This document shows positions 29,111 through 37,141 of a stretch of 64,000 nucleotides of DNA, piece by piece. The position numbers and the translations under genes were made by a program. Source of the DNA: Caballeronia grimmiae (lineage in GTDB: Bacteria > Pseudomonadota > Gammaproteobacteria > Burkholderiales > Burkholderiaceae); NCBI RefSeq assembly GCF_000698555.1, contig NZ_JFHE01000002.1, forward strand, positions 1-64,000, given 5' to 3'. The stretch's first letter is position 1; each line of letters opens with the position of its first letter. The notes under the pieces were generated by a model, which worked only from the letters and a program-made list of their open reading frames with translations, did not search any database and was not told the DNA's origin.

Positions 29111-29908
29111 ATGAGCGACGCAATGAACCTGCAACGCCTGAAGCTCGCGGTCGATGGCCCCATCGCCCGCGTGACGCTCGATCGGCCCGACGTGCGCAAC
29201 GCGTTCGACGACGCGGCCATCGTCGAGCTAACCGCCGCCTTTCGCGCGCTCAACAACGACGCCAGCGTGCGCGCGATCGTTCTCGCCGCGAACGGCCCGG
29301 CGTTTTGCGCGGGCGCGGATCTGAACTACATGAAGCGCATGGCGGGCTTCACGGAAGCCGAGAATCGCGCCGATGCGCTCGGTCTCGCGACCATGCTCAA
29401 CACCATCTACACGAGCGCGAAGCCGGTTATCGCGCGCGTGCAGGGCGATGCCTACGCGGGCGGCATGGGCCTCGTCGCCGCATGCGACGTCGCGGTGAGC
29501 GTCGACTCGGCGCAGTTCTGCCTGTCCGAGGCGAAACTCGGACTGATGCCCGCGACGATCGCCCCCTACGTGATTCGCGCGATGGGCGCGCGCGCCGCGC
29601 ATCGCTACTTCGTGACCGCCGAGCGCTTCGACGCGGCTGAAGCGTTGCGGATCGGCTTCGTGCATCAGGTCGTTACGAGCGATGCGTTCGACGCGACCGT
29701 CGACGGCATCGCGGCCAGCATCGCGGCCAACAGTCCGAACGCGGTAGGCGAGTGCAAGCGGCTCGTCGCGGACCTGGCGGATCGCGTCATCGACGACGTA
29801 CTCATTTCCGACACCGCCGATCGCATCGCGCGCATTCGTGCATCGGACGAAGGTCGCGAAGGCGTGCGCAGCTTTCTGGAGAAGCGCAAGCCGTCGTGGC
29901 TCGGCTGA
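29111..29908 (+). CDS. Enoyl-CoA hydratase/isomerase family protein (methylglutaconyl-CoA hydratase-like)
   Basis: 265-residue crotonase-fold enzyme. The oxyanion-hole segments FCAGADLNYMKRMA and GDAYAGGMGLVAACD are intact, and a catalytic Glu is kept in SEAKLGLMPATI (near residue 139). The ADLNYMKRMA and KLGLMPATIAPYV wording matches methylglutaconyl-CoA hydratases of the leucine pathway (LiuC), but none of the other leucine genes are nearby, so the substrate is uncertain. The ATG at 29111 has GGAGA upstream; an earlier in-frame ATG at 29078 is less likely. Confidence 0.85.
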   Translation: MSDAMNLQRLKLAVDGPIARVTLDRPDVRNAFDDAAIVELTAAFRALNNDASVRAIVLAANGPAFCAGADLNYMKRMAGFTEAENRADALGLATMLNTIYTSAKPVIARVQGDAYAGGMGLVAACDVAVSVDSAQFCLSEAKLGLMPATIAPYVIRAMGARAAHRYFVTAERFDAAEALRIGFVHQVVTSDAFDATVDGIAASIAANSPNAVGECKRLVADLADRVIDDVLISDTADRIARIRASDEGREGVRSFLEKRKPSWLG

Positions 29909-29929
29909 ACTGATTGTCGGGAGGAGAAG

Positions 29930-30595
29930 GTGATTACGCTGCATCACTGTGTCAGCGCGCGTTCGTTCCGGCCGCTGTGGGCGCTGGAGGAGATCGGCGT
30001 GCCTTATGAGCTCAAGATGCTGCCGTTTCCTCCGCGCGTGATGGCACGCGCGTTTCTCGACACGAATCCGCTCGGCACCGTTCCCGCGCTCAAAGACGGT
30101 GCGTTGTTCATGACGGAATCGGCGGCAATCTGCCAGTATCTGGCGGCGCGTTTTTCGCCCGGCGTGCTCGATGTCGCCTCGCACGAAGCCGATTTCGGGC
30201 GCTATCTCAACTTCCTGCATTTCGGCGAAGCGACGCTGACGTTTCCGCAGACGCTGGTGCTTCGGTACACGCATTTCGAGCCGCCGGAGCGCAGGCAGCC
30301 GCAAGTCGTCGAGGATTACGCGAAGTGGTTTCACGCGCGGCTGCGCACTCTCGCGCCGTTGCTGGAGCGTCAAGACTTCCTGTGCGCGGGCCGCTTCACG
30401 GCGGCGGATATCTCTGTCGGCTATGCGCTGATGCTCGCGGAGCACCTGGGTTTGAGCGATAGATTCGCCGAGCCCATCGCCCGGTACTGGTCGCGGCTGC
30501 GGGAGCGCGAGGGCTTTATCCTCGCGTTGCGCGCGCAAGATGCGGCTGCGCGGGCGCAGGGCGTGTCGCCGGTGCCTGCGCCCGATACGCGCTGA
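29930..30595 (+). CDS. Glutathione S-transferase family protein
   Basis: 221 residues from a GTG at 29930 with GAGGAG 5 nt upstream. N-terminal thioredoxin-like domain (LHHCVSARSFRPLWALEE; NPLGTVPALKDG; MTESAAICQYLA) and an all-helical C-terminal domain. The Ser/Arg at the active-site start is typical of bacterial GSTs of undefined class. It lies 21 bp after the hydratase gene, so the two are probably one transcript. Confidence 0.85.
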   Translation: MITLHHCVSARSFRPLWALEEIGVPYELKMLPFPPRVMARAFLDTNPLGTVPALKDGALFMTESAAICQYLAARFSPGVLDVASHEADFGRYLNFLHFGEATLTFPQTLVLRYTHFEPPERRQPQVVEDYAKWFHARLRTLAPLLERQDFLCAGRFTAADISVGYALMLAEHLGLSDRFAEPIARYWSRLREREGFILALRAQDAAARAQGVSPVPAPDTR

Positions 30596-30720
30596 CTCCC
30601 TCCTTCAAGTCCCTCCCTCCGTGGGGCTGTCTGTTCCGCTGCGGGACTCTACTCTGCACGTCAGGCGTCGGAATTCATGGGCGCCGATTCTGACGACGAG
30701 TTTCCTGCGAGGTGGCGGCG

Positions 30721-30906
30721 ATGTACGTCTTTTCCTGGTTCTTATCGATGATTCTGGCGCTGATGGCAGCGGCTACCATCGCGTTTGCGATGCCCCGTTC
30801 CGCCGCCGATGAACTCAGCGCGGTGACGGCGCCGCAATCGGCGATCGGTGCGGAGATCAATCGGGCCGGAGCAATGGTTGCGTCGTGTACGGGTGGGGCT
30901 AGGTGA
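30721..30906 (+). CDS. Possible small single-span membrane protein
   Basis: 61 residues. The ATG at 30721 has GAGG 8 nt upstream. The first half is one hydrophobic segment (FSWFLSMILALMAAATIAFA) and the rest is polar. The hydrophobic part could instead be a signal peptide. No homology that I recognise; the ribosome binding site and hydrophobic pattern are the only support. Confidence 0.4.
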   Translation: MYVFSWFLSMILALMAAATIAFAMPRSAADELSAVTAPQSAIGAEINRAGAMVASCTGGAR

Positions 30907-30914
30907 GCACTGGC

Positions 30915-31022
30915 GCTGCCGCCGGGGTGCATTGCGCAGCGCGGGCGGTTAGTGCTTTCGGATCAATGCGTTAGGCGATTGATCGGCAGGATATCCACAT
31001 GCTTGTCCAAGGAATCTGTGGA
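30915..31022 (-). repeat. Dispersed intergenic repeat, copy C
   Basis: Read on the minus strand, ATATCCACAGATTCCTTGGA followed by CAAGCATGTGGATATCCTG aligns with copies A and B beside rpoD, and the similarity continues through AACGCATTGATCCGAAA and CCGCCCGCGCTGCG. It lies between the last host gene and the integrase, so it probably belongs to the host side. Confidence 0.65.
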
Positions 31023-31177
31023 TATGTTCTTATTGCATCGCAGCACCTCCCTACCTTGGGGTAGAACAACTAAGTTGTTGAAAAAACGGCGTTTCAGACA
31101 CCTTGTTTACCAGCGCCGGTAGACCGTACATTTGTTCCTACGCCCGCTCACAAGGGTACTTTTAGGGAACAAAAAAG

Positions 31178-32662
31178 ATGCAACTCAGCGAACAGCAACT
31201 CAGCAAACTGACCGCCACCGACGCAGACCGAACGCTCACCGACAGCCCCGGCGTCCGGGGCAGGGTTCGCGCAGGGGTTGACGGCAAGATCAGCGTGTCG
31301 TTTCTATTTCGCTACCGCTTCGACGGAAAACACCGCGACGCGCCGCTCGGCACGTGGCCTCACAAGAGCCTCCATGACATTCGCCGCGCCGTGCTCGACG
31401 CGAAAACCCAGCTCGAAGCAGGCATCGATCTCGTCGGCCAGAAGCAGGAGGCGCGCAAGTCACTACAACTCGTTTCGGCGGCGCGGGACAAGCTGCTGGC
31501 TACCCAGCGGCAGGACATCGCGTTGGCCGAATGCAGCTTCAAGGCGCTGTTCGAAGCGTGGCTGGAGGACGGCACCATCGCAAAGAACAAGGACGCGATG
31601 AAAAGCTCCGTGACTCGGCATCTGTGCATGTTTCTCGACCGTCCTGCCGGGACGATCTTTGGCGACGAATTCGTACCCGTGCTGCGCGCTATCGCCAGCA
31701 AGACGAAATCCGTAGCGATCGCATTGTTTCGCATCATCCGGCGCATGTACGGCTGGGCGCTGACGCACAGCAAGTGGACCACGGTAATTCGCTTCAGCCC
31801 GTTGGCCGCGACCAAGCAACACATCATCACCGGGCAGTACCTGCGCAAGTTCAACAAGCGCGCGCTGCGGCCGCACGAAATCCCGCTTCTGGATCGCAGG
31901 ATTCAGGAGACGCACATTCCCGAAGATCGCGCGGTATGGGGCAAGGCTCGCATGACTCCGCTGCCCGCCGACAGCGAGCACGGCATCTGGATATTGCTTG
32001 GCACGATGATGCGCGTCGGTGAGCTGTGTAACTCGCTGCGGTCCTACGTCAACTTTGAGCGGCGCGAATGGCGTCTGCCGCCCGATATCGTCAAGACCGA
32101 GAACCAGCACGTCATCCACCTTTCAGATTTCGTCATCGGCCACCTTGAGAAACTGTTCGCGCTGTCTGATTCGCCGTGGGTGATGCCGCACCCCGACGAC
32201 CCCATGCAGCCGATGCCGCCGCAGCTATTCTCTAAACGAATCGGAGACAGGCAGAAGCCGCGCCGTGCGCGCAAGACCAAGACGCGGCAATCGCCTACGT
32301 GGACCGGTCTCGACCTGCCGGGCGGTCGGTGGATGCTGCACGATCTGCGGCGCACGGGTGCATCGTTGATGCAGGAGCAAATGATTCTGCCCGTCGTCAT
32401 CGAACGATGCCTGAACCACTTTCAGGAAAGCGACATCAGACGCACGTATCAGGTGTACGCCTATGAGCCGCAGATGAAAGAGGCGTGGTTAGTGCTGGGT
32501 CAATATCTCGACCAGTTGCTGAATCCGACCGAACCCGGCATCGAGCGCCGCCCGGTCGCGCCGCCGCCTGTGCCTGCCGAGGAAGATTGGGAAGTGTTGC
32601 CTGCGGCTCGTCATTGGAGACGCAGCCCTTCAGCGGTCGTGATTGGAAAACTACCTGCCTGA
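31178..32662 (+). CDS. Tyrosine-type integrase of the mobile element
   Basis: 494 residues. An N-terminal arm/DUF4102-like region (FRYRFDGKHRDAPLGTWPHK), a core-binding domain, and a catalytic domain with MMRVGELCNSL (Arg near residue 279), MLHDLRRTG (His-x-x-Arg near 387) and the Tyr in RRTYQVYAYEP (near 421). The family is that of P4-like and genomic-island integrases. AGGGAA lies 9 nt before the ATG. Located at the left edge of the lower-GC island, reading inward, as expected for its own element. Confidence 0.9.
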   Translation: MQLSEQQLSKLTATDADRTLTDSPGVRGRVRAGVDGKISVSFLFRYRFDGKHRDAPLGTWPHKSLHDIRRAVLDAKTQLEAGIDLVGQKQEARKSLQLVSAARDKLLATQRQDIALAECSFKALFEAWLEDGTIAKNKDAMKSSVTRHLCMFLDRPAGTIFGDEFVPVLRAIASKTKSVAIALFRIIRRMYGWALTHSKWTTVIRFSPLAATKQHIITGQYLRKFNKRALRPHEIPLLDRRIQETHIPEDRAVWGKARMTPLPADSEHGIWILLGTMMRVGELCNSLRSYVNFERREWRLPPDIVKTENQHVIHLSDFVIGHLEKLFALSDSPWVMPHPDDPMQPMPPQLFSKRIGDRQKPRRARKTKTRQSPTWTGLDLPGGRWMLHDLRRTGASLMQEQMILPVVIERCLNHFQESDIRRTYQVYAYEPQMKEAWLVLGQYLDQLLNPTEPGIERRPVAPPPVPAEEDWEVLPAARHWRRSPSAVVIGKLPA

Positions 32663-32687
32663 AAATCCGAGCATCAGATTTTTTACT

Positions 32688-32723
32688 TGTTGGGTGAAGA
32701 GAGAATAAATCCCTCACCCAACA
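32688..32723. promoter_or_regulatory. 10-bp inverted repeat between integrase and regulator
   Basis: TGTTGGGTGA (32688-32697) and TCACCCAACA (32714-32723) are exact reverse complements 16 bp apart, between the convergent integrase and repressor genes. A second AT-rich dyad (ACAAAAA...TTTTTGT) follows at about 32737-32757. There is no proper T-run after the first, but a bidirectional terminator is still the simplest reading. Confidence 0.45.
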
Positions 32724-32806
32724 GGCATTATTGTAACAAAAATTCTACTTTTTGTCAAGTTGCTTACATTCCGACAGTGGTGGCGCTAAGAGGGTAATTA
32801 GCGCAC

Positions 32807-33268
32807 TTAGTGCGTCCACTTGGGCCGGAGTGAGCAGTTGAATGTCATAAAAAAATCCGCTTCTCGCTGCTGCGGACTGCCAGAAAACGTGGCAACCAAC
32901 GTAACAATCACGTCCTTCTGAGCCGCCGTGAGTGTTCGGTATTCGCGCAGTAGCGTTATCAAGCGCTGCAATCGAGTTGCGCCTTCAGATGAACGGACCA
33001 TACCGTTTCTCTCAGCGCCTGACCGAAGCCATTCCAAATCAACGTCAAGCGCTTGTGCAAGGAGCTTCATAGAGGCGACAGAGGGCATGCCTGCACCGGA
33101 CAGCCATCTAAAAGCTGACTGAGGCGTGACTTCCGCGTTCGCATCTCGTGAGTTGCAGAGCCGTGCTAATGCTGTTGGACCTCTCAGACCGCGTTGGGCT
33201 ATCGACAAAAGAAGCCGTTTGGCGAACTCGTGCTTTTCCTGTTCGCTTCTCCAATGATGTCGAACCAT
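32807..33268 (-). CDS. Phage-type helix-turn-helix transcriptional regulator
   Basis: 153 residues. Residues ~15-80 form an XRE/CI-like helix-turn-helix (TALARLCNSRDANAEVTPQS then AFRWLSGAGMPSVASMKLLA); the remainder is helical and may dimerise. The layout recalls short phage repressors without a peptidase domain. It is convergent with the integrase and probably keeps the element quiescent; that role is inference. Confidence 0.72.
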   Translation of the reverse strand: MVRHHWRSEQEKHEFAKRLLLSIAQRGLRGPTALARLCNSRDANAEVTPQSAFRWLSGAGMPSVASMKLLAQALDVDLEWLRSGAERNGMVRSSEGATRLQRLITLLREYRTLTAAQKDVIVTLVATFSGSPQQREADFFMTFNCSLRPKWTH

Positions 33269-33358
33269 GAGCGTTGCAACCTAACAAGCTAAAACTTTAC
33301 TATGCTAGACAGGTCCGGCGACTTGACTAGGAATTCGCCTGCTTTTTACTGCCGAAGA

Positions 33359-33547
33359 TCATTGGTCTGGGGCCGGTGACGCCCCCTTGCGCAATGCGGC
33401 GGAAGGCGTCGCGTCATGCGGCGCGTTGACATCGTGCAGGTCGATCAACGGCCCATGCAGAACGCAGACGTTCGAACTGTCGGTAATCGACGTGCAGGCC
33501 GCAAGCAGCACGGCCGTTACCATGCACATGCAAGCCCCTATCCTCAT
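33359..33547 (-). CDS. Small lipoprotein inside the mobile element
   Basis: 62 residues. GGAGG lies 5 nt before the ATG, and the N-terminus has a lipobox (LLAAC) after the hydrophobic MCMVTAV. The mature part is 43 residues, polar, with one more Cys. Small lipoproteins in such elements can be Rz1-like or entry-exclusion proteins, but nothing here decides between these. Confidence 0.5.
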   Translation of the reverse strand: MRIGACMCMVTAVLLAACTSITDSSNVCVLHGPLIDLHDVNAPHDATPSAALRKGASPAPDQ

Positions 33548-33963
33548 TTCGCCCTCCGCAATAGTAATTCAAGCGATTGCGCCTTAAACCACATTCGGTG
33601 CTCGGCGGCAAGCGACACTTTTCGACATTCCAATCTTTACTGCTCCGTTATCCTTGAAGGGCTGGGTGAGTTTGCATTCAGTACAGGCACGACTAAAACC
33701 TGTGTTCTCTCAGTAAAAGAAGCAACCGCGGTGCGCCGTCCAAACGCGCGCCGCGTCAACGACTTGTATCCTTCCTTCACGCGTGCAATTTGCCGCGTAG
33801 CTGTCGTTCGTCTATGGGCGGGCGCATGGGAAGGCAGGGGGACGCTCAAGCGTCTGCCGGGTGTTGTTGCTTCTTCCGGTTTTTAGTCGACCCTGTTGGA
33901 CTGTGCGCCTGCCCACCCTACCCCGTGGTGCAGGTCTTTCGTGTTCGACATGACGAGCTAACG
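33548..33963. other. Leader region with a predicted structured RNA
   Basis: 416 bp with no gene I can support; reading frames on both strands look like shadows. The last 150 bp carry strong RNA secondary structure (see the next entry). Confidence 0.5.
33812..33920 (+). ncRNA. Candidate C4-like antisense RNA
   Basis: TGGGCGGGCGCA (33815-33826) pairs with TGCGCCTGCCCA (33904-33915) at 11 of 12 positions plus one G-U. It encloses a hairpin GACGC-TCAA-GCGTC extended by GGCA/TGCC, and a second short stem AGTC...GACT. This three-way layout upstream of an unknown ORF resembles C4 antisense RNAs of P1/P4-type elements, which control downstream genes. The family assignment is from memory of the fold and context, not from a covariance search. 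Confidence 0.4.
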
Positions 33964-34326
33964 ATGACCGCAAGACAACAAGCGTCGCACCATACGATTC
34001 CTGACCCCTCCAAGGTCGATGGGCTGCACGTGAAGCGCGACTCCGCATATTGGATTTACCTCAACGCAAGCGTGCTTGAGACGACCAGAGACAGCGTTGC
34101 GAAGGAGTTGGAGCAAGCGCTCAAGAACAAGAGGGTCCCCAAGGTACTCAGCCAATCAACTACTCACGAAATCCTGCGGTTGGTGCTGAGTCTGAATGCA
34201 ATGGTCATGTATCAGGGTGCGCTCGAAGAGGCTGATAATCAGACCGCCTTTCGAGACGCATGTTCAGACATACTAACGATTCAATCGGTCTGTTCCAACC
34301 GTTCTATGATCGTCTGGAGCGACTGA
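33964..34326 (+). CDS. Unknown protein of the mobile element
   Basis: 120 residues from the ATG at 33964; the upstream part of the frame covers the structured RNA and is rejected. The sequence is soluble and helical (AKELEQALKNKRVPKVLSQS; EILRLVLSLNAMVMYQGALE). No family recognised. Its place just after the C4-like RNA is where such elements keep the gene under antisense control. Composition is less GC-rich than the host genes. Confidence 0.5.
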   Translation: MTARQQASHHTIPDPSKVDGLHVKRDSAYWIYLNASVLETTRDSVAKELEQALKNKRVPKVLSQSTTHEILRLVLSLNAMVMYQGALEEADNQTAFRDACSDILTIQSVCSNRSMIVWSD

Positions 34327-34539
34327 AGCACGCACTACCGGCTCAGGTCTATTCGCTTGAACAGTACCACGCAGAGATCGTCGCCTAGTCCAAGATACTT
34401 TTACGATCGACGAGCAACTTCGCAAACTTGCACAGCCAATAGCGAACTTCTTCAATTCGAGCAATTCGACTTCGCTTACCTGACCTTGGGCAAGCTACTT
34501 GTTGGATTCTCGACCTAGGAAACTCTTCTGATAATTCTG

Positions 34540-34565
34540 GCCCGCCTCGTGCGGGCTTTTATTTT
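34540..34565 (+). terminator. Hairpin with T-run, first of a pair
   Basis: GCCCGC-CTCGT-GCGGGC followed by TTTTATTTT: a canonical rho-independent terminator. Confidence 0.8.
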
Positions 34566-34665
34566 GCGCCAGCAATCAGTGAAATTTCGTTCCCGCGGAC
34601 CGATGGTGTTGCGTTGCTGCGTTATCCTGAACATGCCAGTCGAAAGTGACTGTCCCTCGGTGTTT

Positions 34666-34692
34666 TCCCCGCCTCGTGCGGGGCTTTTTTTA
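34666..34692 (+). terminator. Hairpin with T-run directly before hcp
   Basis: CCCCGC-CTCGT-GCGGGG followed by C and a run of seven T. It shares its loop and inner stem with the hairpin at 34540 and stops 18 bp before the hcp ATG, so it may act as an attenuator or simply isolate hcp from upstream transcription. Confidence 0.75.
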
Positions 34693-34709
34693 TTCACTCG
34701 AACAAGACA

Positions 34710-35177
34710 ATGGCAGACATATTTCTCAAAATCGACGGCATCCAGGGCGAGTCTCAAGAGGTAGGCCATGTCGGCGAAGTGGAAATCACTAGCTGGGCTT
34801 GGAAGATGCACTCCGACGGTCGGTATCTGACAGGCTCCGGTGCTGGCAAAGCCACCGTTGAGGACATGGAACTTACGCACATGATCGATGCCGCAAGTCC
34901 AAACTTCATGCGCTATTTTCTGCCGGGTTCGGCCATTCCAAAGGCAATCATCACGATGCGTAAAGCGGGCACCGTGCCTCTCGACTTTCACAAGTTCACC
35001 CTGGAAAACGTGCGAATCACCGGCGTCAACCCCATTGGAAGCGACGGTACTTACATCGAGCGGGTTACGCTTTCTTTCACGAAAGTGAAGCAAGAATACC
35101 TACTCCAGACCGCAGCGGGCATCAAGGGTGGCGCTATTACGGCGACGTTCGACCTCCGAGAAAACCGTGAAGTCTGA
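34710..35177 (+). CDS. Hcp-family type VI secretion protein (Hcp1-like)
   Basis: 155 residues, full length for the family, with the usual start MADIFLKIDGIQGES and core segments EITSWAWKMHSDGRY, DAASPNFMRYFLPGSAI and RITGVNPIGSDGTYIE. Hcp forms the hexameric rings of the T6SS inner tube and can carry effectors. No structural T6SS genes (TssB/C, ClpV, VgrG) are in the window, so this is an orphan copy carried by the island. No clear ribosome binding site precedes the ATG. The 3' end overlaps the next gene. Confidence 0.92.
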   Translation: MADIFLKIDGIQGESQEVGHVGEVEITSWAWKMHSDGRYLTGSGAGKATVEDMELTHMIDAASPNFMRYFLPGSAIPKAIITMRKAGTVPLDFHKFTLENVRITGVNPIGSDGTYIERVTLSFTKVKQEYLLQTAAGIKGGAITATFDLRENREV

Positions 35178-35580
35178 GGCGAAACGAATCGAGTGGGTGT
35201 CCGTCTTTCTTGGCGCCTGTGTAATCGCCATCGCCGCTCAGTTCACATGGTTCGACATTGACTTCTATCTGCATTCAACTGTCGCACTTGGCGAAGTGAC
35301 GAAGCTCAATCATGGTGGCTACCACCCACAGATCGTGTTTACAACGGACACAGGTGAACGCATCTCCTTTCCCGGAAGCAGTACCTACCCGGTCGAAGTC
35401 GGGGACCGACTGGAGGTGCGCTATCTCCGAAGCACGCCACACCGTGGACCGAAGGTTAATCAGAAGCTCAATCTGTTCGACTTCATGCCGATCCTCATCG
35501 GCGTGGGATTGGTGATCTCCGGATTACGAGGGAAGCTCGTTTTCTTTGGCAGGAGCAGTAATGACGTACCGAAAGAGTGA
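35167..35580 (+). CDS. DUF3592-like membrane protein, first copy
   Basis: 137 residues from a GTG at 35167 that lies inside the end of hcp. Two membrane segments (VFLGACVIAIAAQFTWF near the N-terminus and FMPILIGVGLVISGLRG near the C-terminus) flank a beta-rich extracytoplasmic part (GEVTKLNHGGYHPQIVFTTD; PVEVGDRLEVRYLRS). This architecture is that of DUF3592. Overlap with hcp and with the following gene shows a tight operon. A paralogue follows the second hcp. A role as immunity or loading factor is inference from context. Confidence 0.75.
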   Translation: MKSEAKRIEWVSVFLGACVIAIAAQFTWFDIDFYLHSTVALGEVTKLNHGGYHPQIVFTTDTGERISFPGSSTYPVEVGDRLEVRYLRSTPHRGPKVNQKLNLFDFMPILIGVGLVISGLRGKLVFFGRSSNDVPKE

Positions 35581-36124
35581 TTGGACATTCGACACAAGCG
35601 CCGGTGCTGCAATCGGAATAGGCCCCTTCTCCCTCGCACGCGGAATGATTGTGTTGAAAGAACCAAAAGATGGCCCGTCTAGACTTTTCAGCTATTCCAC
35701 TTTTGGCATGGGGCTAAAAAGCTATCGGTTGTCCAAGGGATTCCAACTACCGGGCATTCCTCTACCACGCGGCCACGAACTTTCCGGCACGGGGTCTACG
35801 TCTGATTTTTGGTCCGATGGCGTGATCTTCATGAATCAGACGTTCCAAAGAGAAGAACTAACGCTGCAAGATTTCCTCGGCGGCGCATTTATCGGTGACT
35901 TCGGCGGCGGTGTATTCGTCGCGAAGAACTATACCGCGATGCACGTTGGTATTCCCAAGCCGCTGATGCTTGCGTCTTATATGAACCCGGTGTTTCTCAG
36001 CCTCGCCATGAACGCTGCGAAAGCAATCATCCTTATGAAAGGCGTGAGCGAAGGTTTGATTGATGGTGTCGGCCTGACCTCATCGGTTGGCTCGCTGGAA
36101 TACAAAGGTACGTATCAGGGTTGA
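35561..36124 (+). CDS. Unknown protein between the two hcp modules, effector candidate
   Basis: 187 residues. AGGAG lies 5 nt before the ATG, which is inside the end of the DUF3592-like gene. The middle is Gly-rich (FLGGAFIGDFGGGVFVAK) and the C-terminal third has an amphipathic or membrane-prone stretch (LASYMNPVFLSLAMNAAKAI). No signal peptide and no known toxin motif. Position between an Hcp/DUF3592 pair and a second Hcp makes it a candidate cargo or effector, but nothing in the sequence proves activity. Confidence 0.6.
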   Translation: MTYRKSDWTFDTSAGAAIGIGPFSLARGMIVLKEPKDGPSRLFSYSTFGMGLKSYRLSKGFQLPGIPLPRGHELSGTGSTSDFWSDGVIFMNQTFQREELTLQDFLGGAFIGDFGGGVFVAKNYTAMHVGIPKPLMLASYMNPVFLSLAMNAAKAIILMKGVSEGLIDGVGLTSSVGSLEYKGTYQG

Positions 36125-36130
36125 CTCGTA

Positions 36131-36149
36131 ACCCTTGCGGGGTATTTTT
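36131..36149 (+). terminator. Short hairpin with T-run before the second hcp
   Basis: ACCC-TTGCG-GGGT followed by ATTTTT, 24 bp before the second hcp start. The stem is short, so termination may be partial. Confidence 0.5.
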
Positions 36150-36172
36150 GACCAAAGCAATGTGAGGTTCAA

Positions 36173-36643
36173 ATGGCAGGTCCGATATATGTGTTTCTGA
36201 AAGACCAAAGCGGTGTCGACATCAAGGGTTCATGCACGGTGCAGGGCCGCGAAGGAGCCATTGACGCATTCAGCTTTGTCCACAACCTCTACACGCCCTG
36301 GGACGCCATGTCGGGTAGGCCGGCTGGTCAATGTCACCATCAAGAAATTGTCATCGAGAAGGACATTGATCGGTCCACGCCGTTCCTCTATCGCGCCATC
36401 CAAAAGGGCGAGACATTTAAGGAAGCCACAGTTAAGTGGTATCGCACCAATGAGAGCGGCCGAGAGTATGAGTATTTCAATACCATATTGACCGGTGTGA
36501 AAGTCGTTTCGGTCACGCCACACGTGCCAAACCCAACAAAGACGGACTCGCCGCACCAGACACATACGGAATTCATCTCGTTGCGATACACAACGATCAC
36601 ATGGCTTTACCTCGACGGCAATCTTCGCTTCACCGCATCGTAG
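36173..36643 (+). CDS. Hcp-family type VI secretion protein, second and divergent copy
   Basis: 156 residues of the other main Hcp subfamily, seen in enterobacterial T6SS (start MAGPIYVFLKDQSGVDIKGS; VQGREGAIDAF; YFNTILTGVKVVSVTP; end TWLYLDGNLRFTAS). It is only distantly related to the copy at 34710, so the pair did not arise by a recent tandem duplication. GAGG precedes the ATG by 7 nt. Followed by a second DUF3592-like gene. Confidence 0.9.
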   Translation: MAGPIYVFLKDQSGVDIKGSCTVQGREGAIDAFSFVHNLYTPWDAMSGRPAGQCHHQEIVIEKDIDRSTPFLYRAIQKGETFKEATVKWYRTNESGREYEYFNTILTGVKVVSVTPHVPNPTKTDSPHQTHTEFISLRYTTITWLYLDGNLRFTAS

Positions 36644-36676
36644 GCTCTGTTGTCCGAACGTTCGATCTCAAACGAA

Positions 36677-37081
36677 ATGTCCTTCCTTAGAAAGCGGAAG
36701 TACAACGGCTCTGCGCTGGTGCTCGGTTTGCTCGGGCTGATGCTTACGCTCGCACTACTCTGGTGGCGAGTGTCCTTTTTTCTGTCGTCAACCGTCGTCC
36801 TCGGCGAAGTCGTCCATCTGAATACGCCGTCCGGGTATCACGCCGACGTGAAGTTCACTACGCGGGAAGACGAGACGATAATCATTGCGACCGGTCCCGG
36901 CTATCCCGTCGATGTGGGCGACCGCTTGGAGGTCCGCTATGTTCCCTCTGATCCACATGCCGAAGCCACGCTTAACCAGTTCAGTAGCTTGTGGGAACCC
37001 GTATTGATTCCCGGTGCGGTGACGATCGCCGCACTGTTGGCTGCGTTCTTCAACCTACCGCTACAACAAAAAGGACGCTGA
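36677..37081 (+). CDS. DUF3592-like membrane protein, second copy
   Basis: 134 residues from the ATG at 36677 (a TTG at 36650 would add nine residues). Same layout as the gene at 35167: membrane segment (LVLGLLGLMLTLALLWWRV), beta-rich loop (GEVVHLNTPSGYHADVKFTT; YPVDVGDRLEVRYVPSDPH), membrane segment (EPVLIPGAVTIAALLAAFF). Shared phrases such as VGDRLEVRY prove common ancestry with the first copy. The pairing Hcp then DUF3592 therefore occurs twice. Confidence 0.72.
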   Translation: MSFLRKRKYNGSALVLGLLGLMLTLALLWWRVSFFLSSTVVLGEVVHLNTPSGYHADVKFTTREDETIIIATGPGYPVDVGDRLEVRYVPSDPHAEATLNQFSSLWEPVLIPGAVTIAALLAAFFNLPLQQKGR

Positions 37082-37141
37082 TCCAATGCCCGCCGCCGTA
37101 GAACGGAGGGAAGAAAGACTACCGGAAAAGAGGAGCTGGGA

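Larger units (their letters stand above)
34327..34709. other. Intergenic region before hcp with two related hairpins
   Basis: 383 bp of AT-rich sequence with no gene I can support. It contains two terminator-like hairpins sharing the core CCCGCCTCGTGCGGG, 126 bp apart, the second ending about 18 bp before the hcp start. Confidence 0.55.

Noticed and set aside
33416-33886. Plus-strand frame of 156 codons upstream of the unknown island gene
   Set aside because: Covers the structured RNA and the antisense of the small lipoprotein; no start signal. Its end reads like the translated shadow of C4-type regions.
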